Below are positions 26,601-34,230 of a DNA stretch of 64,000 nucleotides, in pieces; the stretch's first letter is position 1; each line of letters opens with the position of its first letter. A model generated the notes under the pieces. It searched no databases. It saw only the letters and a list, made by a program, of their open reading frames with translations, and was not told the DNA's origin. The translations under genes and the position numbers were made by a program. Source of the DNA: Limosilactobacillus fermentum (GTDB lineage: Bacteria > Bacillota > Bacilli > Lactobacillales > Lactobacillaceae); NCBI RefSeq assembly GCF_013394085.1, contig NZ_CP040910.1, forward strand, positions 1,104,512 to 1,168,511, given 5' to 3'.

Positions 26601-26942
26601 ATGATCAAGTTAACGGTGACTCCCGCTGCCGCCGACTGGATCAAGGAAACCCTTAAACTGGTTGTCGGAAACGGAGTCAATTTTTACCCGGACCCGGATA
26701 ACCACCACCCGGTTATTCATGGGCCGCACCAACTGTACGCCATCGATAACCACCCCGACCGCGTGGTAGCTAAAGACGAGGTCAGCGGTATTAACTTCCA
26801 CATCAACTTTGAAGACGAGTGGTTCTTTATCGGCCGCGAAATCACGGTTGATTACCAAGCCACTGACGGACTAACCTTTACCTTTAGCGGTAACGACGCC
26901 AACGCTGGCGCCACCATCAACTACGAAAAGTTTCTAATGTAA
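26601..26942 (+). CDS. HesB/YneR-like protein without cysteines
   Basis: A 113-residue protein of the HesB/IscA-like fold as seen in Bacillus YneR: it starts MIKLTVTPAAADWIKE, has a central VNFYPDP strand and ends in WFFIGREITVDYQ. The three cysteines of true iron-sulfur scaffold proteins are all missing; the product has no cysteine at all. So a role in cluster assembly is unlikely. ATG 26601 has AAGGAGAT upstream, 12 nt after the LacI gene, so it is probably cotranscribed with it. Function unknown. Confidence 0.7.
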   Translation: MIKLTVTPAAADWIKETLKLVVGNGVNFYPDPDNHHPVIHGPHQLYAIDNHPDRVVAKDEVSGINFHINFEDEWFFIGREITVDYQATDGLTFTFSGNDANAGATINYEKFLM

Positions 26943-27010
26943 GGATAGAAAGTGGGATAGAACCTGTAATTCTCGGTCCCTGCTTCTATCTAGGATTCAA
27001 AAATATAATT

Positions 27011-27052
27011 AGCGGCGGAGAGAAACGACTTGTTTTTCTCCGTCGCTTTTTG
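27011..27052 (+). terminator. terminator
   Basis: Hairpin AGCGGCGGAGA / TCTCCGTCGCT followed by TTTTTG. The ~250 bases from 26943 to 27193 otherwise hold only a piece of the copy-D repeat head and the next terminator. Confidence 0.8.
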
Positions 27053-27142
27053 ATTGACGTTAGCAAGTGAATGGTTTAGGCTGTTTGCCGGTTTTTTATT
27101 GGGGTTTAGTTATAGTAAATATCTGCTTGTCCGTTAATGCTA

Positions 27143-27174
27143 AAAAAGAACCGCGGGATTCGTTCCCACGGCCC
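27143..27174 (-). terminator. terminator of the aminotransferase gene
   Basis: On the minus strand, CCGTGGGA / TCCCGCGG followed by TTCTTTTTT. Confidence 0.75.
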
Positions 27175-27193
27175 TAATTAAGCTGTCTTTAGT

Positions 27194-28381
27194 TTACTTT
27201 TGGTGGCGTTTGATAAAATCCCCAATCCGCTTGATCGCTTCCTGGAGGGTCGCCAAGTCGGTGGCGTAAGAAAGCCGGACGTGGCCGTCTAAACCAAAGG
27301 CCTTCCCCGGTACGATCGAGACGTGGGCCTCCTCTAAGACCCCGTTGACAAATTCGTCAGTCGACTGAAAGCCAGTCAGTTCAACGGCCTCGGAAACGTC
27401 CGGGAAGAGGTAAAAGGCCCCCGCCCCCTTAGTAACGCTCACGCCAGGCAAGTCGTTGATCAGTGAGGTAATCGTGTTGAGCCGCTCTTCGTATGCTTGG
27501 CGCATCCTTTCAACTTCTTCTTTCCCCCGCGGGTCGGTCAGCGCCGTCAGGGCGGCGTACTGGCTAACGGCCGCCATGTTCCCACTCACTTGGCCTAGGT
27601 AGGTACCTAAGGCAGCGGCAACGTTGCTTGGCGCCACCGCGTAACCTACCCGCCAACCGGTCATGGCGTAGGACTTGGAAAAACCATTGACCAAGACGGT
27701 GTGGTTAACCACGTCTTCACCCAAATCAAGGACGGAGGTGAACTCGGTGCCGTTGTACACTAGGTCGCCGTACATGTCGTCGGCTAAGATTACCAGGTCG
27801 TGGTCGACCGCCCAGTTGGCGATTGCGGTTAGCTCGTCTTTGGTGAAGACCTCCCCGCTCGGATTATTCGGGGTGTTTAAGACCAGCAGCTTGGTCTGCG
27901 GGGTGTAGACGGCTTCGAGGTCTTCCACCGTCACCTTGAGCCCTTGGCTGGGGTGGGCCAAGACGGGCTTGGCGCCGGCTAATTTAATTTGTTCGCCGTA
28001 AGAAACCCAGTACGGAAGCGGGATCAACGCCTCGTCGCCGGGGTTTAAGAGGGCCTGGGTCACCGCATACAGGGCAAACTTGCCCCCGTTAGTAACCACC
28101 ACGTCACGGGCGCCAAAGTCGGTCCCGTGCTGTTCATTAATGTGGTTGGCGATCGCCTTGCGCAGCGGTAAGATCCCGGTGGCTGCCGTGTAGGAATCGG
28201 CCTCGTGTTCTTCAATCGCCTTGATGGCGGCTTGGCCAATGTAGGACGGGGTCTTGAAGTCGGGTTGGCCGACCGCCAGGTTTAAGACGTCGATCCCCTG
28301 GGCGGCCATTTCCTTAGCCCGGTTAGAAAAGGCCAGGGTGGCCGATGGTTGAATGTTTGCGATCCGTTCTGAAAGTTCCAC
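27194..28381 (-). CDS. pyridoxal-phosphate aminotransferase, class I (aspartate type)
   Basis: A 395-residue fold-type I aminotransferase. The signature points are present: NLAVGQPDFKTP near residue 34, VVTNGGKFALY, LNTPNNPSGEVF (about 167-178), DDMYGDLVY, the PLP lysine in NGFSKSYAMTGWRVGY (about 232-247), and the substrate arginine in HVRLSYAT near the C-terminus. It matches the AspB/AAT subgroup I-gamma; aspartate or aromatic amino acids are likely donors. The start is GTG 28381 after AGGAGG with a longish spacing. Confidence 0.88.
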   Translation of the reverse strand: MELSERIANIQPSATLAFSNRAKEMAAQGIDVLNLAVGQPDFKTPSYIGQAAIKAIEEHEADSYTAATGILPLRKAIANHINEQHGTDFGARDVVVTNGGKFALYAVTQALLNPGDEALIPLPYWVSYGEQIKLAGAKPVLAHPSQGLKVTVEDLEAVYTPQTKLLVLNTPNNPSGEVFTKDELTAIANWAVDHDLVILADDMYGDLVYNGTEFTSVLDLGEDVVNHTVLVNGFSKSYAMTGWRVGYAVAPSNVAAALGTYLGQVSGNMAAVSQYAALTALTDPRGKEEVERMRQAYEERLNTITSLINDLPGVSVTKGAGAFYLFPDVSEAVELTGFQSTDEFVNGVLEEAHVSIVPGKAFGLDGHVRLSYATDLATLQEAIKRIGDFIKRHQK

Positions 28382-28489
28382 GATTAATCAATCCTCCTGG
28401 TGTTTAACTGCCAAAATGCGAACAAAAAATGCACTTCATGGTCAAATTATACCATCTTACCACAGAAACCGGGAGGGGATTTTAACACG

Positions 28490-28531
28490 GAGCCAAAAAC
28501 GGGACCGGGAGAAAAACGGCTTCTCCCGGCC
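28490..28531 (-). terminator. terminator of the VanZ gene
   Basis: Minus-strand hairpin CCGGGAGAAG / TTCTCCCGG followed, after TCCCG, by TTTTT. Confidence 0.6.
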
Positions 28532-28582
28532 CCGGCGGTTCTTTTTAACTGTGAGTCAGCCCGCCCAGTCGGCTCCCCTGGC

Positions 28583-29116
28583 TCACAGGGCAAAGGGCCT
28601 GACTAAGTGGGTCAGTGGGGTGTGGTCAGACACTTTAAGCACCAAGTAACCACCAAAGACGCCGAGGGTGTTGCTGATCACGTCGTCAATATCAACGACC
28701 CGGTTTAAGTTAACCGCTAGATCGGCCACTAGTTGGCAGGATTCAATCGCTAAGCCCGGTAGCGCACAGAGTAAGAGGAAGGCCACGGGGGAGAGGTTCG
28801 GTTTCGCTAGGTACAGGTAGACCCCCAGCGGGACCGTCATCAGGATGTTGGCGTAAAATTCCGCATCGACGTAGGCTAAGGGGTGCAGGTTGTACGAAAC
28901 CGTACCAAAGTAAGAGAGCGGCTTATCGAGCCCCGGGAAAAAGGGCATCCCAGTCGGGTAAAAGGTTAGCCAGATTAAAACCGCTAAGTAGCAAAACCCG
29001 GAGCTAACCGTGATCCACTGGGCCGCCCGGTAACGTTGCCCGGCAATGCGCCCCCAGTAAACGGCGCCGAGGATCAGCAGTAAGGTTGCTAACGGTAACC
29101 ACCTTTGATGCATCAT
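28583..29116 (-). CDS. VanZ-family membrane protein
   Basis: A 177-residue protein with five hydrophobic segments. The features PLAYVDAEFYANILMTVPLGVYLYL, LPGLAIESCQLV and NRVVDIDDVISNTLGVFGGYLV are the conserved core of VanZ-like domains. The VanZ of vancomycin-resistance clusters gives low-level teicoplanin resistance, but most chromosomal relatives have no proven role. It has no van genes nearby and is monocistronic. Confidence 0.82.
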   Translation of the reverse strand: MMHQRWLPLATLLLILGAVYWGRIAGQRYRAAQWITVSSGFCYLAVLIWLTFYPTGMPFFPGLDKPLSYFGTVSYNLHPLAYVDAEFYANILMTVPLGVYLYLAKPNLSPVAFLLLCALPGLAIESCQLVADLAVNLNRVVDIDDVISNTLGVFGGYLVLKVSDHTPLTHLVRPFAL

Positions 29117-29205
29117 CTGTCCTTCCTTCTTTCCAGTTATTAGGTTTTATTATACCGGTTGAACCATGATAAACTAGGTTTTACACCGATCGTTAGCCTT
29201 TCTTA

Positions 29206-29304
29206 TTATTTACGCCGGTTAATTTGCATCCCGATCAAGGAGCCAATAATAAACAAAACGACCAGGACTAGGATAAACGTAACCACACTACCACCGCCTT
29301 TCAT
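29206..29304 (-). CDS. small membrane peptide, 25-32 residues
   Basis: A frame of 32 residues (ATG 29304) or 26 (GTG 29286): MKGGGSVVTFILVLVVLFII followed by GSLIGMQINRRK. It is a single hydrophobic helix with a short basic tail. A minus-strand promoter fits exactly: TTGACC (29337-29342), 17 bp, TACAAT (29314-29319). Because transcription would begin close to the ATG, either leaderless translation or the GTG start behind AAAGGCGG is expected. I do not recognise it; the shape suits small regulatory membrane peptides. Confidence 0.5.
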   Translation of the reverse strand: MKGGGSVVTFILVLVVLFIIGSLIGMQINRRK

Positions 29305-29419
29305 AACGTTTCGATTGTACCGACCCAGCCGGGCGGGGTCAATCATTTTTAAAAGTTGATGGTGAAATCATGACCTAACTTGTATAATGTTTTCAAACGT
29401 CACAAGAGAGGGTGATTTG

Positions 29420-30925
29420 ATGGAATCAATTGAAGCGATCATTCAACAACAGCAGTTAGCAGGTAAGTTATTCGGCGGCTTTTTCGGCCTGGAAGTCGAG
29501 CAACACCGGGTTTTAACTAACGGTAAGCTTAGCCGCCACCCCTACCCGGCCGCCTTTTCGTCCCGGCGCCACAACCCCTATTTAAAGACCGATTTTTGCG
29601 ATAATATGTTTGAACTAGTGGCGCCCCCCGTTCAAGGGGCCACGGCGGCGGTCCAATACCTCAAGTACTTGCAACAAATTGTCAATGACCACTTGGCAGC
29701 AGACGAGCGGATCTGGCCCCTGTCGATTATGGCGCCCCTCTCCGCCGATGACCTAGCCTTTGCCACCACCTTCAATACCCGTCAGTGGATGGCTGACTAC
29801 CACGACTACCTGGGCGCAAAGTACGGGATTGCCCGGGAACTGATGGCCGGCGTCCACGTCAACTTTTCGCTCCACCGCGACCTCATCGCCGCCCTCTTTG
29901 CGGCCAGCGGGCAAAGCGATTTAGCGGCCTTTAAAAACCACTTATACTTCCGCTTGGCCCAGGGCTTTGTCGCCCACCGCTGGCTCTTTACCTACCTGTT
30001 TGGGGCCAGCCCGGTGCTGGCTAACCCACTCAAGGGAATGCCGGATAACCTCGCCTTCCCGGTCCGCAGTTTGCGCAGTAGTGACTTTGGCTACACCAAC
30101 TTTTCCAGCGAAACGATCACCTACAGTTCTTTGGGTGCCCAACTCGACCAACTCAAGCGCTTCGTCGCCGAAGGGAAGTTCTACTCCCTGCACGAATTCT
30201 ACGGTCCGGTCCGCCTCAAGAGCCGCGGCGCTAACTCGGACGACCTGATTGCCCACGGAACCGAGCGGCTCGAATTCCGGGCCTTTGACCTCGACCCGCT
30301 TTCCCGGGCGGGGATCTCAAACGATACCCTCAACTTCTTGGAGGTCTTCTTAGCCTACTGGCTGGTTGCCGACCAGGAGGCTGATCTAACGGAGGCCGAC
30401 GAGAAAAACCAAGCCGTCGCCCTCCAACACCCCCACCAAGAATTCGACTGGACCAAAGAACGCGGACTGGCCCTGTTAGACGACCTCGACGCCTTCGTGG
30501 CTAAGTACGGGGCGCCAAAGGAATACCAGGCCGCCCTGCTCTTTGCCCGCCGGCGCCTGGAGGATCCGCGCCTGACGATTGGTGGCCAATTAATCGACAA
30601 GGCCGATCCCGACGGCGGCCTACTTTCTTACGGCCTCAAGATTGCCAACAGCCACCACGACTGGTACAAGTCCATGGCGTATCCCTTACAGCCTACGATC
30701 GCCACTTACCCCGCCCCGGCCCAAGAACTGATCAAGGCGGCCATCGAGTTGGGGATCAAGGCCAAGGTTACCCAAAATTCCTTTGCCCTCATTTTGGGCG
30801 ATCACCAAGAACAGTACGCCGCTAACCAGGCCTTTGACCTGACGAACGGCGCCAAACAAGCGGTGCTGGTGGCCTTCCCCGAACAGGTCAACTACACCGA
30901 TCAAGTCGACCAAGTTCAAGTCTGA
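29420..30925 (+). CDS. gshA: glutamate-cysteine ligase (gamma-glutamylcysteine synthetase)
   Basis: A 501-residue enzyme joining glutamate and cysteine with ATP. GGFFGLEVEQHRVL (about 19-32) is the first glutamate-binding motif, followed by HPYPAAFSSRRHNPYLKTDF and MAGVHVNFSL, as in Gram-positive GshA and the N-terminal half of GshAB. The ATP-grasp domain of GshAB is absent, so glutathione is not completed by this protein. ATG 29420 has AGAGGGTGA upstream, and an extended TGTATAAT -10 box lies at 29381-29388. It is monocistronic. Confidence 0.87.
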   Translation: MESIEAIIQQQQLAGKLFGGFFGLEVEQHRVLTNGKLSRHPYPAAFSSRRHNPYLKTDFCDNMFELVAPPVQGATAAVQYLKYLQQIVNDHLAADERIWPLSIMAPLSADDLAFATTFNTRQWMADYHDYLGAKYGIARELMAGVHVNFSLHRDLIAALFAASGQSDLAAFKNHLYFRLAQGFVAHRWLFTYLFGASPVLANPLKGMPDNLAFPVRSLRSSDFGYTNFSSETITYSSLGAQLDQLKRFVAEGKFYSLHEFYGPVRLKSRGANSDDLIAHGTERLEFRAFDLDPLSRAGISNDTLNFLEVFLAYWLVADQEADLTEADEKNQAVALQHPHQEFDWTKERGLALLDDLDAFVAKYGAPKEYQAALLFARRRLEDPRLTIGGQLIDKADPDGGLLSYGLKIANSHHDWYKSMAYPLQPTIATYPAPAQELIKAAIELGIKAKVTQNSFALILGDHQEQYAANQAFDLTNGAKQAVLVAFPEQVNYTDQVDQVQV

Positions 30926-30968
30926 GGACCAGCTAGTCGGGGCGCTGCCGGTTTAACCAGGAAATTAA

Positions 30969-30997
30969 TTGAAGCGCTTTCAGTAGGTGCCTATAAT
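30969..30997 (+). promoter_or_regulatory. promoter with cre-like site
   Basis: TTGAAG (30969-30974), 17 bp, TATAAT (30992-30997). The overlapping GAAGCGCTTTCA (30971-30982) is a good cre half-palindrome, so CcpA control of the next gene is likely. Confidence 0.6.
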
Positions 30998-31044
30998 GGA
31001 ACTAAAACTTACTAAAAGAAAGTTAAACCAAAAGGATGATCTTG

Positions 31045-31689
31045 ATGACCAAAGTATTACTAATTGGGGCGACCGGGATGGCCGGTCAAGAAATTTACCA
31101 AGCCGCCACTAAGGCCGGACTGGCCGTCACCGCCCAGGTCCGCCATGCCGACAAGGCACGGGAACTGTTTGGTACCGGCGTGACCGTTTTAGAACAAGAC
31201 GCCCTGACCCTGTCTAAGGACGAACTCGCCAACTTCGACGTGGTCGTCAACGCCTTTTCAACTAGCCCCGCCGAAGCCGACAACCACCAAAAGCTAGCTG
31301 AACACCTCGTCCACCGTCTCGGCGGGGATCAGCGGCTCTTGGTGATCTTGGGGGCTGGCTCGTTGTTAGACGGCGCCGACGACCACCTGGTGGTTGATGA
31401 CATCAAAAAGACCCCCGGGGCCGACGCTTGGATCGCCATCCCCGAGGGGCAAAAAAAGGAGCTCGACTACCTGCGGACCGTATCCGGGATTGACTGGGTT
31501 GGCATCTCGCCGTCCTACACCTTCAAACCGGGACCGGCAAGCGACCAGATGCTCGTCGGCAACGACCACCTGCTTAGAAACGACGCCGGGGAATCCTATA
31601 CCACCGCCGGCACGATGGCCAAGGCAATGGTCGCAGAGATCCTCCACCCAGCCCACCACCGCGAATGCTTCACGGTTGCTAACAGCTAA
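31045..31689 (+). CDS. NAD(P)-binding Rossmann-fold protein (NmrA/SDR-like)
   Basis: A 214-residue protein from ATG 31045, 8 nt after AAAGGA. The N-terminus MTKVLLIGATGMAGQEIYQAA contains the GxTGxxG dinucleotide loop of atypical short-chain dehydrogenases. The remainder follows NAD(P)H-binding domain 10 proteins such as YwnB/YtfG-like enzymes, with GISPSYTFKPGP in the C-terminal part. Substrate unknown. A terminator follows, and the promoter carries a cre-like site. Confidence 0.82.
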   Translation: MTKVLLIGATGMAGQEIYQAATKAGLAVTAQVRHADKARELFGTGVTVLEQDALTLSKDELANFDVVVNAFSTSPAEADNHQKLAEHLVHRLGGDQRLLVILGAGSLLDGADDHLVVDDIKKTPGADAWIAIPEGQKKELDYLRTVSGIDWVGISPSYTFKPGPASDQMLVGNDHLLRNDAGESYTTAGTMAKAMVAEILHPAHHRECFTVANS

Positions 31690-31691
31690 CT

Positions 31692-31738
31692 AAAAAGGAC
31701 ACCAACAATTCGGCAAACGAATTGTGGTGTCCTTTTTT
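31692..31738 (+). terminator. terminator
   Basis: Long hairpin AAAAGGACACCAACAATTCG / CGAATTGTGGTGTCCTTTT followed by TT. Confidence 0.9.
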
Positions 31739-31807
31739 CGTTGGTCTGTGTAATCAAGGGGAATCACTGTTAACAGGCCTCGGGGGCGTTTCCCACTCAC
31801 CTATTTT

Positions 31808-32279
31808 TTAATCATCATTGCTACTAAAGATCACCATTTTAGCCATGATAATCTCCCGGTAAAGGCTGGTCATCGCCGGGCGGTACTTCTCCTCTAGTTG
31901 AGTCACCATCGCTAGGTAGCCGCGCTCCTCTTGAAAAGCCAACCGGTACGCTTCTTCGAGGAGCTGGCGCTGTTCTATGGGGAGGGCTGTTTGGCGACGA
32001 CCTGGCGGACCTCCTGGATGAACTGGCGGGTCGTTGTGTTAGCAATTTGGGCGTTCAAGTCGTACAGCACCCGGCGCCGAAGGTCTTCGGGCAGGTAAAT
32101 CTGCTTGATACGGGCAATCGCCTGGTTAACCATCGCCTGGCGGACCTTGGTCACTTCCCCTTCTAGTTCGGTGTCGGTCGTGGTCGGCTTTAAGATCAAC
32201 CGAAAAACTGCCGTTGGATCACAATTGAACATACCACGGCTAAAATCAACAGCGCCGTTGAATACAGTAGTACCACCAA
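31808..32279 (-). pseudogene. membrane-anchored hypothetical protein with two frameshifts
   Basis: Three consecutive frames join into one plausible protein of about 156 residues. TTG 32279, 6 nt after GGGAGG, starts a hydrophobic helix (VVLLYSTALLILAVVCSIVI) that ends at TGA after RQFFG. The frame 31975-32232 then carries LKPTTTDTELEGEVTKVRQ...VRQVVAKQPSP, and a third frame to the stop at 31808 carries IEQRQLLEEAYRLAFQEERGYLAMVTQLEEKYRPAM. Shifts are near the T-run at about 32209 and near 31980. A TATAAT lies upstream at about 32307-32312. Family unknown; sequencing error is an alternative. Confidence 0.6.
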
Positions 32280-32356
32280 TATCAACCTCCCGTTATCGTC
32301 CTCAAATTATAACCCACTTCAGCGTTCAGTTGGTATTGTTTTGACTTGAAACAATG

Positions 32357-32404
32357 CTAAGGGGCCCGGAGAAAGCCATTTCTTTCCCTGGGCCCCTTAT
32401 TTTG
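32357..32404. terminator. strong hairpin terminator
   Basis: AAGGGGCCCGGAGAAA / TTCTTTCCCTGGGCCCCTT with a short loop, followed by ATTTT on the plus strand. It lies downstream of the convergent minus-strand pair ending at 32462. Confidence 0.7.
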
Positions 32405-32461
32405 ATTGGCAAACGTTAGCTCAAGACGTGGTAACTAACAATGGGGGGCGTTTCCCCCTGA

Positions 32462-32890
32462 TTACATTTTCTTCCAAATCTCCTCGTCAAAGTAGCCGAG
32501 GTGGTTGACCTCCAGGGTCTTTAGGTAGGCGATTAGTTCAATCGCGGCCGAGGCGCTCAGTTGGTTAACGGCGTTTAAGCCGGTCCCAATTGGCACCACG
32601 TTGCTCATCGCCACCACGTCGGTGCCGTTTTCAATCTGCACCTGAGAAAAGGTGATCGACCACCGTCCCCGCATGTTCGGGGCAAAGACAAAGAAGAGGT
32701 TGTAATCGTCGGCTAAGTATGCCGGCATGGCGTAGGCAACCTTGTCGATCGGTTCGGGCAAGAGGTTGCCCTGAAAGGCGAAGTGATCAAGGTTAAGGGC
32801 GTTGACCGGGTTATTAAGCATAAAGACCGTGTTTTCAAACTCGGGCCGGCCAAGTTTCATCTCCGGGGTAATGGTATCCTTTAAGCGCAT
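32462..32890 (-). CDS. hypothetical protein, 142 residues (second gene of a pair)
   Basis: ATG 32890 follows TTAGGAGA. The product is a soluble mixed alpha/beta protein without cysteines or membrane helices. It starts MRLKDTITPEMKLGRPEFENTVFML, with DNALNL-like and FFVFAPNMRGRWSITFSQVQ strands. It begins 9 nt after the stop of the 321-residue gene, so the two are one operon. I do not recognise a family. Base and codon use match the core genome. Confidence 0.7.
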   Translation of the reverse strand: MRLKDTITPEMKLGRPEFENTVFMLNNPVNALNLDHFAFQGNLLPEPIDKVAYAMPAYLADDYNLFFVFAPNMRGRWSITFSQVQIENGTDVVAMSNVVPIGTGLNAVNQLSASAAIELIAYLKTLEVNHLGYFDEEIWKKM

Positions 32891-32899
32891 CAGATTCTC

Positions 32900-33865
32900 C
32901 TAACTGAAGTTGGTTCGGTAAAATTCATACTTTTGGTGAATCGACTGGAGGGGTTGGTCCATCACGTGTTCTTCCCCTTGATCATCAACCAAGAAACGCT
33001 CGCGGACCTTTTGGGTAAACTGCAGCCGCACTAGGGGTGCCTTTTGAAAGACTTGCTCCAGGTTGGTCCCCATGATCGCCAGGTGGTCACAATAAGTCGG
33101 CACCAGCATCTGTTCGAGGTCACCAAACAAGTCGGCCAAGACGTCGGCGTAAGCGCGATCGGCGTAGTGGCGTTCGTTCTCCTCCAGGCGGTCGTAGTAC
33201 TCGACGTTGGTGAGCCCCTTTTGGTTTTCGATGGCGTGTTTCTCATCGTATTGGTGGGTTAAGTAGGAATCCCAATCGCGGTAGGCGTAGGTCGTCAGGT
33301 GTAAGACCAAATCGCGCCCCTTTTTAGTGACGTTTTCCGGGACCATCCCCCCCTTAGGATCCTTTAGGTAGGGGCGTACCAGTTCAAGCGCTACTAGGTA
33401 ATAAAAGGTCCCCGGCAAGAGTTCTTGGTCTTGGTCAGGTGAATAAAGGGGTCCCTCTCCTTCCAAGAGCGGCAGGCCAATAATTGATAAACGGGTTTGG
33501 TTGACGGCGTAGACCAGGTCCTCAATGTCTTGGTCAATTTCATCGCGCGCCGAGACCGCCTGTAAGACGTGGGTGAAGAGGCGGGAGAGTTCGTTTTTCT
33601 CCTTTTTTTGGTTGGGATAGTAACCAGCTTGGCGCTCGTACTTCCGGGTGCAACGCTCCAGTTGCTCCTCTAAGGCGGTCGCCATCCGTTCCACTTGCAC
33701 CGGTAGGGTTGGCTCTTTCACCCCTTCTTTGGCCACCTGGCGAACGGCTTCGCGTAGGACCGGCCGCATCTCAATGAAGTCTGGAAAGTCAAAGACGTTT
33801 TGAAAGTCGTAATGACCACTCGGATCGACTTGTACTGGGTTCAGCTGGTAATTAAATTCAGTCAT
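32900..33865 (-). CDS. hypothetical protein, 321 residues (first gene of a pair)
   Basis: ATG 33865 has AAAAAGGGGG upstream. The protein is highly charged, helical and lacks membrane segments or recognisable catalytic motifs. It starts MTEFNYQLNPVQVDPSGHYD and has long helices around EQLERCTRKYERQAGYYPNQKKEKNE and YDEKHAIENQKGLTNVEYYDRLEENERHYADRAYADVL. It is cotranscribed with the 142-residue gene. I cannot assign a function; an intracellular structural or regulatory role is only a guess. Confidence 0.7.
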   Translation of the reverse strand: MTEFNYQLNPVQVDPSGHYDFQNVFDFPDFIEMRPVLREAVRQVAKEGVKEPTLPVQVERMATALEEQLERCTRKYERQAGYYPNQKKEKNELSRLFTHVLQAVSARDEIDQDIEDLVYAVNQTRLSIIGLPLLEGEGPLYSPDQDQELLPGTFYYLVALELVRPYLKDPKGGMVPENVTKKGRDLVLHLTTYAYRDWDSYLTHQYDEKHAIENQKGLTNVEYYDRLEENERHYADRAYADVLADLFGDLEQMLVPTYCDHLAIMGTNLEQVFQKAPLVRLQFTQKVRERFLVDDQGEEHVMDQPLQSIHQKYEFYRTNFS

Positions 33866-33930
33866 GGTGTACCCCCTTTTTAAACTAGCTTACCAAGTCC
33901 CCTGCCGCCAATCCATTAGGGAAACAACTA

Positions 33931-33977
33931 AAAATAGCCGAAGACCGACGCCTGAAACGGTGTGATCTTCAGCTATT
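33931..33977 (-). terminator. terminator, possibly that of narGHJI before IS605 insertion
   Basis: Hairpin AAATAGCCGAAGACC / GATCTTCAGCTATT; on the minus strand it is followed by TTTTTA. It resembles the alsS terminator at 222-268. The minus-strand transcription unit it could serve is nar, now separated from it by the IS605 element. Confidence 0.5.
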
Positions 33978-34029
33978 GAATTGGTTATTGAATACTCACT
34001 CGACTAGGAAAGCTTCGCCGTTGGGCGCT

Positions 34030-34230
34030 TGTCAACCACCACTGACTAAAGTCAGTGGCTTGTGAGCCGAATATCATCACGGATTTCGAACCACAATTTG
34101 CGTAGATAGGGACAACTTATTTGGCCAACTGAAATTGTAATCAAACAGCGGTCGTCTAATTACCAACGCCTTTTATGTCCCCAGGTTGCCATAGGGACAG
34201 ATAAGCTAGGCTAGTTTAGCTATTCCCTTA
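34030..34230 (-). ncRNA. probable omega RNA (reRNA) region of TnpB
   Basis: In IS200/IS605 elements the guide RNA of TnpB spans the 3' end of tnpB and the right end of the element. This interval contains the tnpB 3' end, about 150 nt of non-coding DNA and the right-end hairpin. The guide would be the flanking bases immediately to the left of the element, around 34000-34020. This rests on family knowledge and position; no structure has been computed. Confidence 0.5.

Noticed and set aside
29159-29359. 66-residue plus-strand frame upstream of gshA
   Set aside because: It is antisense to the better supported small membrane peptide, and its composition is not protein-like.
31839-32045. 68-residue frame within the broken membrane-protein gene
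   Set aside because: It is out of frame with the three joined segments and has repetitive, shadow-like composition.
33998-34035. Independent hairpin GCTTCGCC/GGGCGC as a separate regulatory element
   Set aside because: It most likely belongs to the flank of the IS605 right end; too short to call alone.
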